This document shows, piece after piece, positions 1-5,881 of a stretch of DNA of 11,483 bases (the first letter of the stretch is position 1; each line of letters begins with the position of its first letter). The translations under genes and the position numbers were made by a program. The DNA comes from an uncultured Oscillospiraceae bacterium. GTDB lineage: Bacteria; Bacillota_A; Clostridia; Oscillospirales; Oscillospiraceae. The notes under the pieces are model-generated. The model saw nothing but the letters and a program-made list of their open reading frames with translations. It was not told the DNA's origin and did no database searches. The stretch is from assembly GCA_900762245.1 (NCBI GenBank), contig CAAFFR010000009.1, positions 1 to 11,483 on the forward strand, written 5' to 3'.

Positions 1-76
1 ACACTTGCAGTCTGAGAAGTGTTTTTGTCCACGTACACGCCGCGGCCAAAAACGGTTTAAATTTTATTCGCCGCAT
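1..76 (-). CDS. possible N-terminus of an unidentified protein, cut by the left edge
   Basis: On the minus strand an ATG at 76-74 opens a frame with no stop for 25 codons to the window edge. The peptide begins MRRIKFKPFLAAAC and continues TWTKTLLRLQV, that is, a basic start, a short hydrophobic stretch, then a basic/leucine-rich stretch. I do not recognise the family. A membrane-targeting or signal-like N-terminus is conceivable, but the hydrophobic run is too short to call. There is no convincing Shine-Dalgarno sequence in front of the ATG. The start codon lies partly in the loop of an 8-bp hairpin (67-74 pairs with 79-86), so translation from it could be structure-limited, or the frame may be chance. 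It lies downstream of the rpmB terminator on the same strand, so it would need its own promoter, and none is clear. Confidence 0.25.
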   Translation of the reverse strand, partial: MRRIKFKPFLAAACTWTKTLLRLQV

Positions 77-112
77 CCGCGGCGAACTCTGCGAGGCTTT
101 TTTAACAGTCTG

Positions 113-142
113 AACCGGGCGGGAGCAAACTCCCGCCCGGTT
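113..142. other. perfect 13-bp stem-loop between rpmB and the left-edge ORF
   Basis: AACCGGGCGGGAG (113-125) pairs perfectly with CTCCCGCCCGGTT (130-142) across a CAAA loop. The stem is very GC-rich and would be stable on either strand. No strong U-run follows it in either direction, so it is not a canonical intrinsic terminator. It could be a back-up terminator behind the rpmB terminator, a Rho-type or RNase stop for 3' ends, or a structured leader for whatever lies to the left. Confidence 0.5.
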
Positions 143-173
143 ACTATATTCCGGATATCCAGACAAAATAAAA

Positions 174-196
174 ACGCCGCTGAAAATCAGCGGCGT
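174..196 (-). terminator. Rho-independent terminator of rpmB
   Basis: A 10-bp perfect stem (ACGCCGCTGA, 174-183, with TCAGCGGCGT, 187-196) has a 3-nt loop. Read on the minus strand it is followed by TTTTATTTTG, a good U-tract. It begins 18 bp after the rpmB stop codon, as expected for a monocistronic ribosomal protein gene. Confidence 0.85.
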
Positions 197-214
197 AATT
201 ATATGCCAGGAAAA

Positions 215-403
215 TCAGATGGCGCGCTCAACCTTGTTGGAGCGGAGGCATCTGGTACAAGCGTACACATGGCAGGGAGTTCCGTTAACGACAGCCTTAA
301 CGCGCTTGACGTTGGGCTTCCATGCACGATTGGAACGTCTGTGGGAGTGAGAGACCTTAATACCGAAGGTTACGCCCTTACCACAAAAATCACACTTAGC
401 CAT
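215..403 (-). CDS. rpmB: 50S ribosomal protein L28
   Basis: This encodes a 62-residue protein of the usual bacterial L28 size, a component of the large ribosomal subunit. The N-terminal MAKCDFCGKG, the central basic stretch with SHSHRRSNRAWKPN (residues 18-31), and the C-terminal VYACTRCLRSNKV are all L28 hallmarks. Cysteine pairs at 4/7 and 49/52 make this the zinc-ribbon (C+) form of L28. The start is set by GGGAGGTG (minus strand, 411-418), 7-8 nt upstream of the ATG at 403. The gene is monocistronic, with its own promoter (466-494) and terminator (174-196). It is divergent from hprK. Confidence 0.97.
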   Translation of the reverse strand: MAKCDFCGKGVTFGIKVSHSHRRSNRAWKPNVKRVKAVVNGTPCHVYACTRCLRSNKVERAI

Positions 404-465
404 TCAATTGCACCTCCCATCCGGTAAAATCATTCGCAGGTTCCGTCTTTCACAGGAACTTTGAT

Positions 466-494
466 ATGATATCAAACTTTTCAAAAAAATGCAA
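466..494 (-). promoter_or_regulatory. sigma-A type promoter for rpmB
   Basis: On the minus strand TTGCAT (494-489), a 17-bp spacer and TATCAT (471-466) form a promoter matching 4/6 and 5/6 of consensus. The expected transcription start near 459 leaves a leader of roughly 55 nt before the rpmB ATG. That leader contains a weak 5-bp GTTCC/GGAAC hairpin. A/T tracts lie directly upstream of the -35 and may act as an UP element. Confidence 0.7.
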
Positions 495-532
495 GCACTT
501 TTTTCAAATTTTTTTGTTTTTTTGAAAATATA

Positions 533-561
533 TTGATATTCCAATCCGGGATGGGTATAAT
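533..561 (+). promoter_or_regulatory. sigma-A type promoter for hprK
   Basis: TTGATA (533-538), a 17-bp spacer and a perfect TATAAT (556-561) stand 47 bp upstream of the hprK ATG. The predicted start near 568 gives a leader of about 40 nt containing the GAGG ribosome site (597-600). T- and A-tracts at 500-530 sit just upstream and are shared with the divergent rpmB promoter. Confidence 0.8.
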
Positions 562-608
562 GATGACAATAATACTCTTTTGCCCCCATCAGAAACGAGG
601 TATGCACC

Positions 609-1547
609 ATGATCGATACATATTCCGTTCCCTTAAAGACCCTTGTGGAGAAATTCCGGCTGGAGATTGCCTATGCTTCCACGGATTTTGATTCTATCCG
701 TCTCACGGTGGAGGATGTGGCTCGTCCGGGCTTGCAGCTGGCAGGCTTCTTCGACCACTATGAGCCTATGCGTATGCAGGTCATGGGCAATGTGGAAATG
801 AGTTATATGGCAAAGCTGTCTCCCGGAAACCGCAGTGCCATTTATGACCGGCTGTTTTCCTACAAGTTCCCCGCCCTGCTCATCGCCAGAGATATCCAGC
901 CCCATCCGGAAATGCTGGCTATGGCGAAGAAGCACAACATCACCATTCTCCTGTCCCCCTTGCCCACCAGTTCCATCATTTCCTCCATCATTACCTATCT
1001 GAAGGAAGCGCTGGCCCCCAAAGTTACCCGCCATGGCGTTCTGGTGGAGGTTTACGGCGAGGGTATTCTGCTGACAGGTGACAGCGGCATTGGCAAAAGT
1101 GAGGCCGCCATCGAGCTGCTCAAGCGCGGACACCGCCTGATTGCCGACGATGCTGTAGAGATCAAAAAGGTGTCCACCAACGTCCTTTACGGCACTGCAC
1201 CAGAGCTGATCCGTAACTACATTGAGCTGCGGGGTATCGGTATCATCAATGTGGCCAAGCTTTACGGCATGGGCGCCGTTAAGCTGGACAACCAGATCGA
1301 CCTTGTGGTAAACATCGTCCACTGGAATACCCAGGAGGCCTATGACCGGCTGGGTCTGGAGGATCAGTACACTGAGATTTTGGATGTTCAGGTCCCCATG
1401 TACACCATCCCCATCACCCCCGGCCGAAATCTGGCCGTCATTCTGGAAGTTGCCGCCATGAACAACCGCCAGAAGAAGATGGGCTACAACGCCGCTCTGG
1501 AATTTACCGAGCAAATCAACCGCCATTTTGACGAGAGCATGAAATAA
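609..1547 (+). CDS. hprK: HPr kinase/phosphorylase
   Basis: HprK phosphorylates HPr on its regulatory serine using ATP or pyrophosphate, and reverses this with phosphate. It controls CcpA-dependent catabolite repression and PTS flux in Firmicutes, and acts in the cytoplasm. At 312 residues it has the family's standard length. The N-terminal domain spans roughly residues 1-130. The C-terminal kinase domain carries the capped P-loop GDSGIGKS (157-164), the LIADDAVEI segment (177-185) with the catalytic aspartate region, and the HprK signature ELRGIGIINV (206-215) followed by AKLYG. RHGVLVEVYG (141-150) matches the conserved histidine-containing strand ahead of the P-loop. GAGG is 8 nt before the ATG. 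It is the first gene after its own promoter. The usual downstream partners seen in other Firmicutes (lgt, or rapZ/whiA) are absent here. Confidence 0.97.
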   Translation: MIDTYSVPLKTLVEKFRLEIAYASTDFDSIRLTVEDVARPGLQLAGFFDHYEPMRMQVMGNVEMSYMAKLSPGNRSAIYDRLFSYKFPALLIARDIQPHPEMLAMAKKHNITILLSPLPTSSIISSIITYLKEALAPKVTRHGVLVEVYGEGILLTGDSGIGKSEAAIELLKRGHRLIADDAVEIKKVSTNVLYGTAPELIRNYIELRGIGIINVAKLYGMGAVKLDNQIDLVVNIVHWNTQEAYDRLGLEDQYTEILDVQVPMYTIPITPGRNLAVILEVAAMNNRQKKMGYNAALEFTEQINRHFDESMK

Positions 1548-1556
1548 TGCACCGCC

Positions 1557-1687
1557 CCTTGCCTCCCCCTATCGGGGAGGTGGCCCGGCGAATGCCGGGA
1601 CGGAGAGGGTGTCCATCCGTAAAAAACTACACCCTCTCAGTCATCGCCATAAGGCGATGCCAGCTCTCCCAAAGGGGAGAGCCAAGG
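1557..1687. repeat. palindromic intergenic repeat element (two inverted ~56-bp units)
   Basis: The gap between hprK and the pseudouridine synthase is almost entirely an inverted-repeat element. It opens CCTTG (1557-1561) and closes CCAAGG (1682-1687). Its two arms are diverged inverted copies of one unit, meeting at the 10-bp perfect inverted repeat GAGAGGGTGT (1603-1612) / ACACCCTCTC (1629-1638). Each arm has two hairpins: CCTCCCC 1562-1568 with GGGGAGG 1574-1580; CCCGGC 1584-1589 with GCCGGG 1594-1599; CATCGCC 1642-1648 with GGCGATG 1653-1659; GCTCTCCC 1663-1670 with GGGAGAGC 1675-1682. Flanking similarity (CACCGC on the left; CGGCTTCACCGC on the right) suggests the true ends may reach about 1549 and 1700. 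It carries no protein. It looks like a REP/MITE-type dispersed element. I recall similar sequences between genes in gut Clostridia, but this cannot be confirmed here. Confidence 0.8.
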
Positions 1688-1727
1688 CGGCTTCACCGCA
1701 TTCTATTTCCTTTACTATGGAGAAACT

Positions 1728-2693
1728 ATGAAAGAATTTACCATCGGCCCCAATGATGCGGGGCAGCGGCTGGACCGGTTTTTAGCCAAGGCGGTCCCCC
1801 TGCTGCCGGCATCCCTGGCCCAGAAATATATCCGGCTGAAACGCATCAAATGCAACGGCAAGCGCATCGACCGGGACACCCGGCTCAATGCCGGTGACGT
1901 TTTGCAGCTGTACATCAACGACGAATTTTTCGACAAGCCCCGGGAAGATAATGCTTACCTGACTGTGGCTGTCCCCAAGCTGACCATCGTCTATGAAGAC
2001 GAACACATCCTGCTGGTAGACAAGCGTCCCGGTCTTGCCGTCCATCCTCACGACGGTGCGGAGTACGGCCGAACCCTCATCGACCACATCCAGGCCTACC
2101 TCTATCAGAAGAAGGAATGGAAGCCCAGGGAGGAAAATGCCTTCACCCCCGCTCTGTGCAACCGCATCGACCGGAATACCGGCGGCATCGTCATTGCCGC
2201 CAAGACCGCTGAGGCCCTGCGGGTCATGAATCAGAAGATCAAGGACCGGGAGCTGGACAAGCGGTATTTGGCCATTGTAGAGGGCGCTCCGAAGCCCAGA
2301 GAGGGTTCTTTGAAGGGCTACCTCTTTAAGGATGCCAAAAAGAACCGGGTCTTCGTCACCGACACCCCTCAGGCAGGAAGCAAGTCCTGTCAGACCAACT
2401 ATAAGACGCTGGCTTTCCGCAACGGCCTGTCTTTGGTGGAATGTGAGCTCATTACGGGCCGCACCCATCAGATCCGTGCCCAGTTCGCCCATGCAGGCCA
2501 CCCCCTCTTGGGCGACGGCAAATACGGAAAGCTGGACAAGCGCTTTGACCGGAATTATCAGGCCCTCTATTCCTACAAACTGACCTTCACCTTTACCACC
2601 GATGCCGGCTCTCTGGAGCACTTGAACGGAAAGTCCTTCCAGGTGGATCAGGTGGACTTTGTGGAAGAATATTTTCCCGGCACGAAAATCTAA
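1728..2693 (+). CDS. RluA-family 23S rRNA pseudouridine synthase
   Basis: This 321-residue enzyme isomerises uridine to pseudouridine in RNA, probably 23S rRNA. An S4-like RNA-binding domain at about residues 12-62 includes GQRLDRFLAK and IKCNGKRID. The catalytic domain starts near residue 85. The family motif appears as NRIDRNTGG (145-153) with catalytic Asp148, in place of the commoner HRLDRxTSG. A second conserved block, GRTHQIRAQF (244-253) then HPLLGD (258-263), is intact. Length and layout resemble RluC/RluD-type enzymes of Firmicutes. The exact target uridines cannot be assigned, so no symbol is given. The start is supported by GGAG (1719-1722) five bases upstream. It is separated from hprK by a repeat element, so co-transcription is possible but not shown. 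Confidence 0.93.
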   Translation: MKEFTIGPNDAGQRLDRFLAKAVPLLPASLAQKYIRLKRIKCNGKRIDRDTRLNAGDVLQLYINDEFFDKPREDNAYLTVAVPKLTIVYEDEHILLVDKRPGLAVHPHDGAEYGRTLIDHIQAYLYQKKEWKPREENAFTPALCNRIDRNTGGIVIAAKTAEALRVMNQKIKDRELDKRYLAIVEGAPKPREGSLKGYLFKDAKKNRVFVTDTPQAGSKSCQTNYKTLAFRNGLSLVECELITGRTHQIRAQFAHAGHPLLGDGKYGKLDKRFDRNYQALYSYKLTFTFTTDAGSLEHLNGKSFQVDQVDFVEEYFPGTKI

Positions 2694-2703
2694 CTATACG
2701 AAC

Positions 2704-2743
2704 TGTCATTGCCAGCCGGTGCCCACACCGGCTCGCAATGACA
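2704..2743. repeat. short palindromic repeat (TGTCATTGC family)
   Basis: A 40-bp palindrome: TGTCATTGC (2704-2712) pairs with GCAATGACA (2735-2743), enclosing AGCCGGTG (2714-2721) / CACCGGCT (2726-2733) with a CCCA loop. Its ends and right-arm layout match the longer element at 5766-5860, so it is a short member of that family. A TTTTTT run follows 5 bp after it, so it could also act as a plus-strand terminator behind the pseudouridine synthase. Confidence 0.8.
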
Positions 2744-2765
2744 TCCATTTTTTGAGGTATTTCCC

Positions 2766-3497
2766 ATGAATGTTTTCATTACCAGTTCCCCCTTCATTGA
2801 GGATGCGCCCAGGGCCATTTTAAGTAACCGCAACCAGTTTATCGACCGCATCCGGGCTTGCCTCCCCGAAAATCCCAATGTTGTCTTTGTGGCCTCTGAT
2901 CCCCAGGATCATGCAGGCACCTGCGTCTTTGCCTCCATCACCTGCGCCGCCTTTGCGGAGGTAGGCATTCACTTCGCCTCCTATCAGGTCCTCACAGGCG
3001 CCACTGCCCGCTATGCCCATGGAATGCTGTCCCACTGTGATTTTGTGGTGCTCTGCGGCGGTCATGTACCCACCCAGAATGCCTTTTTCCGCAAGATCCG
3101 CCTGCGCCATCTGCTGAAAGCGTTTCACGGCACCGTCATGGGCATCAGCGCAGGCTCCATGAACCTGGCCCAAATCGTCTATCTCCAGCCAGAAGAGCCG
3201 GGCGAATCCGCACCGGAATTTGAACGTTTTGCCCCGGGTCTTGGTCTGACAGAGGTCAACATTCTGCCCCATTACCAGAAGGTCAAGGATAACATTCTGG
3301 ACGGAAAGCGGCTCTTTGAGGATGTCACCTACGTCGATTCCCTGGGGCATGAATTTTTCGCCTTGCCGGACAACAGCTATTTCTATCAGGATGACGACGG
3401 GCTGCTGCTCTGCGGCGAGGGCTACCGGCTGAAAGACGGTATTCTCGAGCTGCTGTGCGTGGAGGACGAGGTGCTGAATATGGAGGCACTGCAATGA
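2766..3497 (+). CDS. peptidase E-like (S51 family) hydrolase
   Basis: A 243-residue protein of the class I glutamine-amidotransferase-like fold, in the S51 group that includes alpha-aspartyl dipeptidase PepE and cyanophycinase. The nucleophile elbow is GISAGS (126-131) with Ser128. It is preceded by the strand-loop VVLCGGH (94-100) and followed by ILPHY with His169, the expected catalytic histidine. The family cleaves Asp-X or related isopeptide bonds; the substrate here is unknown. No signal peptide is seen, so it should be cytoplasmic. GAGG (2754-2757) lies 8 nt before the ATG. Its stop overlaps the next start by 4 nt (ATGA), so the two are translationally coupled and likely work on related peptide or amide substrates. 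Confidence 0.85.
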   Translation: MNVFITSSPFIEDAPRAILSNRNQFIDRIRACLPENPNVVFVASDPQDHAGTCVFASITCAAFAEVGIHFASYQVLTGATARYAHGMLSHCDFVVLCGGHVPTQNAFFRKIRLRHLLKAFHGTVMGISAGSMNLAQIVYLQPEEPGESAPEFERFAPGLGLTEVNILPHYQKVKDNILDGKRLFEDVTYVDSLGHEFFALPDNSYFYQDDDGLLLCGEGYRLKDGILELLCVEDEVLNMEALQ

Positions 3498-4174
3498 GCA
3501 AAGTCCAAATTGCCATGCCCTTGTGCGGCTGCAAGCCCCTGCGCATTTACATGACCGGCAAGTACATCGCCTCCCTGCACCGCGCCGGGGCAGCTGTCCG
3601 CCTGATTCGGATGACAGATCCCAAACTGGAGGAAAAGCTTCTGGCCTGTGACGGCCTGCTCCTCCCCGGCGGCGGAGACATTGAACCCGGACGCTATGGA
3701 CAGACTCCCATTGAAAAATGCGGCAAACCGGAACTGCTGCGGGATGAAGCAGAGTGGAAGATGCTGACTGCCTTTCTTCCCACGGTCAAGCCCATTCTGG
3801 GCATCTGCCGTGGTACCCAGATGCTGAATGTATTCCTGGGCGGCACCTTGCACCAAGATATCCCCGACCACTCCGCCTTCAAAGACCGGGCCGCCGGTAC
3901 TCACCATGTCACCCTGGTCTCCGGTTCGAAGCTGGCTGCTGTTCTGAAACAGACCTCTGTATTTGTCAACAGCATGCACCATCAGGCCACAGATACCCCC
4001 GCTCCCGGCTTTTCCGTCATTGCACGCAGCGCAGACGGAACCATTGAAGCCCAGGAATTGGAGGGCCATCCTTTCTGCATCGGTGTCCAGTGGCATCCCG
4101 AGCATCTGAGCAAAACCAGAGCCGACCAGCAGGCTATTTTTGATGTCTTCGTCCGGCAGTGCAATCCGCAATAA
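3494..4174 (+). CDS. gamma-glutamyl-gamma-aminobutyrate hydrolase family protein (class I amidotransferase fold)
   Basis: A 226-residue peptidase C26/PuuD-like hydrolase that cleaves gamma-glutamyl amide bonds. The predicted catalytic triad is Cys105 in LGICRGTQ (102-109), with His201 and Glu203 in QWHPEH (199-204). LLLPGGGDIEP (55-65) is the diagnostic family strand and oxyanion loop, and GGTLHQDIP (116-124) is also characteristic. I choose the start at 3494 rather than the in-frame upstream ATG at 3455. It gives the compact N-terminus MSKVQIAMPL, has GGAGG (3482-3486) 7 nt upstream, and overlaps the previous stop as ATGA. The true substrate could be gamma-glutamyl-GABA, gamma-glutamyl peptides or a related amide. 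PuuD itself is not implied, since no putrescine pathway genes are nearby. Confidence 0.9.
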   Translation: MSKVQIAMPLCGCKPLRIYMTGKYIASLHRAGAAVRLIRMTDPKLEEKLLACDGLLLPGGGDIEPGRYGQTPIEKCGKPELLRDEAEWKMLTAFLPTVKPILGICRGTQMLNVFLGGTLHQDIPDHSAFKDRAAGTHHVTLVSGSKLAAVLKQTSVFVNSMHHQATDTPAPGFSVIARSADGTIEAQELEGHPFCIGVQWHPEHLSKTRADQQAIFDVFVRQCNPQ

Positions 4175-4180
4175 AAATAC

Positions 4181-4205
4181 GGGGTTTCTCTTTTCGAGGA
4201 ACCCC
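4181..4205. terminator. bidirectional terminator between convergent genes
   Basis: GGGGTT (4181-4186) pairs with AACCCC (4200-4205). The stem extends through a T-G wobble and CTC/GAG to a short T-rich loop. It sits between the plus-strand amidohydrolase stop (4174) and the minus-strand YbaK stop (4215). On the minus strand the stem is followed by GTATTTTTATT, a good U-tract. On the plus strand by ATTTCTTCTTT, a weaker one. Confidence 0.75.
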
Positions 4206-4214
4206 ATTTCTTCT

Positions 4215-4685
4215 TTAACACCAGCCCTTGCAGACATTCACCCAGGCTTCATAGCCGGAATACTTCTCCATTTCAGGAATGGTCAGTTCGATGGCGGAAT
4301 TGCTGCTGCCTGCCGCCGGGAAGACGGTTGTAAAGCGCTTCATGGACTCGTCCAGAAATACCCGCACCCCGTCATTGACGGCAAAGGGGCATACGCCGCC
4401 TACCGCATGACCGATCATGGAGGCCGCCTCCTCGTGAGACAGCATTTTAGCTTTGGCACCGAAGCGGGCCTTGTATTTGGCATTATCCACCTTGGCATCG
4501 CCAGCGGCGCAGATCAGAATGGCTTCCTCCCCTACCTTAAAAGACAGGGTTTTCACAATGCGGCATCCTTCCGTGTTCAAAGCCTGTGCCGCCAGCTCCA
4601 CCGTGGCGCTGGACACGGGAAATTCCAGGATTCTATCTTCCATACCAAAGCCCGCAAAATAGGCTCGTACTTTCTCAATTGACAT
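4215..4685 (-). CDS. YbaK/EbsC family aminoacyl-tRNA deacylase
   Basis: A 156-residue protein of the Cys-tRNA(Pro)/prolyl-tRNA editing (YbaK/ProXp) family, which hydrolyses mischarged aminoacyl-tRNAs in trans. The conserved IVKTLSFK (43-50) carries the invariant Lys45. IGHAVGGVCPFAV (91-103) is the characteristic glycine-rich motif, and AGSSNSAIELT is the usual C-terminal block. The start is placed at 4685 (MSIEKVRAYF). The open frame extends far upstream, but only as antisense to the neighbouring dehydrogenase. The ribosome site (GAAAGAAG, about 10-17 nt upstream) is weak. The gene is divergent from the dehydrogenase across 78 bp and converges on the terminator at 4181-4205. Which tRNA it edits cannot be told from sequence. 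Confidence 0.92.
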   Translation of the reverse strand: MSIEKVRAYFAGFGMEDRILEFPVSSATVELAAQALNTEGCRIVKTLSFKVGEEAILICAAGDAKVDNAKYKARFGAKAKMLSHEEAASMIGHAVGGVCPFAVNDGVRVFLDESMKRFTTVFPAAGSSNSAIELTIPEMEKYSGYEAWVNVCKGWC

Positions 4686-4710
4686 ATTTTCTACTTCTTT
4701 CAGAATAAAA

Positions 4711-4739
4711 TTGACATTCCTGCCTTTTCCCGATATCAT
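4711..4739 (+). promoter_or_regulatory. strong sigma-A type promoter for the D-2-hydroxyacid dehydrogenase
   Basis: A perfect TTGACA (4711-4716), a 17-bp spacer and TATCAT (4734-4739) stand 24 bp ahead of the dehydrogenase ATG. The leader would be about 18 nt, just enough for GGGAGG (4751-4756). There is no room for a leader regulatory structure. Confidence 0.8.
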
Positions 4740-4763
4740 AAAAGAAAAATGGGAGGAATTACC

Positions 4764-5735
4764 ATGACACACAAAATCGCAGTTGTCGGCACCGCTTTTG
4801 AAGACCACCACCGGGAGAAAATCACCAATACCGCTGCCGCCTTTGGCTGCGAAGTGGCTTTTTACCCCAGTCATATGGATGCTGCACCGCATCTGGCGGA
4901 TACCACCATCGTTTTCGGACCTTCCGATGTTCATTCTCCCAAATCCGTAGCCGCTGCACCGAATTTGCAATGGTTTGCCAGCTTCTACGCCGGTGTAGAT
5001 CCCCTGCTGGCACCCGGAGTGCTGCCGGAAAAGGTACTGCTGACCAACGGTTCCGGCGCTTATGGCGTTACCATTGCGGAGCACCTGCTGATGGTGACGC
5101 TGATGCTGCTGCGGCGCAATCCCGAGTATCAGCAGCTGGTTTCTCAGAAGGGCTGGCGCAACGATCTGAAGATCCGCTCTGTCTACGGCTCCACCATCGT
5201 TATCTGCGGCACCGGTGACATCGGCTCCAAGTATGCCCGGCGGCTTCGTCCCTTCTGCCCCGCGAAGATCATCGGTGTCAACCGCACCGGACGGGCTGCC
5301 GAGGGGTTCGACGAGATCGTCACCATCGAAAATCTGGACAGTGTCCTGCCCCTTGCCGATGTATTTGTGCTGACATTGCCGGGAACCCCTCTTACCAACA
5401 ACCTCATTACCCGGGAGCGTCTGGCTCTGATGCAGGAAAGTGCCTTCCTCATCAACATCGGCAGAGGCAGCTGTCTTGACCAGGAAGCTCTGGTAGAGGC
5501 TCTTAACAGCGGAGCGCTGGCAGGTGCCGCCCTGGATGTCTTCCGTCAGGAGCCCATATCTCAGGAGGACCCCATCTGGGAGGCAAAAAACCTCATCATT
5601 ACCCCCCATTGCTCCGGTCAGATGACTCTGGCCTACACCCGGGATACCCTGGTGGATATGTTCTGTGAGAACCTGCAGCGGTTCTTTGCGGATCAGCCTT
5701 TGCTTCATACCATTGACCGGGAGCTGGCTTATTAA
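4764..5735 (+). CDS. D-isomer-specific 2-hydroxyacid dehydrogenase family protein
   Basis: A 323-residue NAD(P)-dependent oxidoreductase that should interconvert a 2-oxoacid and its D-2-hydroxyacid. The catalytic N-terminal part precedes a Rossmann domain beginning around residue 100. The dinucleotide fold is ICGTGDIG (147-154). The predicted catalytic set is present: Arg234 in NIGRGS, Glu263 in DVFRQEP, and His282 in ITPHCSG. There is no ACT domain, so it is not a long-form phosphoglycerate dehydrogenase. Glyoxylate/hydroxypyruvate reductase or a D-lactate-type activity are alternatives that cannot be separated here. I chose ATG 4764 over 4749 because GGGAGG (4751-4756) lies between them, 7 nt before 4764. 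Transcribed alone from a near-consensus promoter. Confidence 0.9.
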   Translation: MTHKIAVVGTAFEDHHREKITNTAAAFGCEVAFYPSHMDAAPHLADTTIVFGPSDVHSPKSVAAAPNLQWFASFYAGVDPLLAPGVLPEKVLLTNGSGAYGVTIAEHLLMVTLMLLRRNPEYQQLVSQKGWRNDLKIRSVYGSTIVICGTGDIGSKYARRLRPFCPAKIIGVNRTGRAAEGFDEIVTIENLDSVLPLADVFVLTLPGTPLTNNLITRERLALMQESAFLINIGRGSCLDQEALVEALNSGALAGAALDVFRQEPISQEDPIWEAKNLIITPHCSGQMTLAYTRDTLVDMFCENLQRFFADQPLLHTIDRELAY

Positions 5736-5748
5736 ATTTTATAACAAC

Positions 5749-5877
5749 AGACGTGCTGCAAGTTTCCTGTCATTGCGAACCAGTCCTCAGACTGGTGTGG
5801 CAATCTCCTTCTTAAGAGGGGATTCCCACGCCAGTGTGCGCACTGGCTCGGAATGACAGGATTTTTGCAACACGTCT
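5749..5877. terminator. long stem-loop between convergent genes, probable bidirectional terminator
   Basis: AGACGTGCTGCAA (5749-5761) and TTGCAACACGTCT (5865-5877) are inverted repeats matching at 12 of 13 positions, followed on the plus strand by TTTTC. They enclose the 95-bp palindromic repeat at 5766-5860, so the whole gap between the dehydrogenase stop and the IDH stop (5882) folds as one long hairpin. The minus-strand read-out also ends in U-rich sequence (TGTTGTTATAAAATTT). Confidence 0.6.
5766..5860. repeat. long palindromic repeat element (TGTCATTGC family)
   Basis: A 95-bp element with 9-bp terminal inverted repeats CCTGTCATT (5766-5774) / AATGACAGG (5852-5860). It has two arm hairpins: ACCAGTC 5779-5785 with GACTGGT 5790-5796, and GCCAGTG 5830-5836 with CACTGGC 5841-5847. 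A middle imperfect inverted repeat is AATCTCC / GGGGATT, around 5801-5823. The right arm matches the short element at 2704-2743, differing by paired substitutions that keep the stem. No coding capacity. It behaves like a REP-type dispersed sequence. Confidence 0.8.
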
Positions 5878-5881
5878 TTTC

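Noticed and set aside
5..427. 140-codon plus-strand open frame
   Set aside because: It crosses two hairpins and runs antisense through rpmB, with no family features.
1547..1756. 69-codon plus-strand frame starting on the hprK stop (TAATG)
   Set aside because: It consists almost entirely of the palindromic repeat element and overlaps the start of the pseudouridine synthase.
4686..5708. Long minus-strand in-frame extension upstream of the YbaK start
   Set aside because: The extension is antisense to the dehydrogenase catalytic core. The YbaK family N-terminus fits exactly at 4685.
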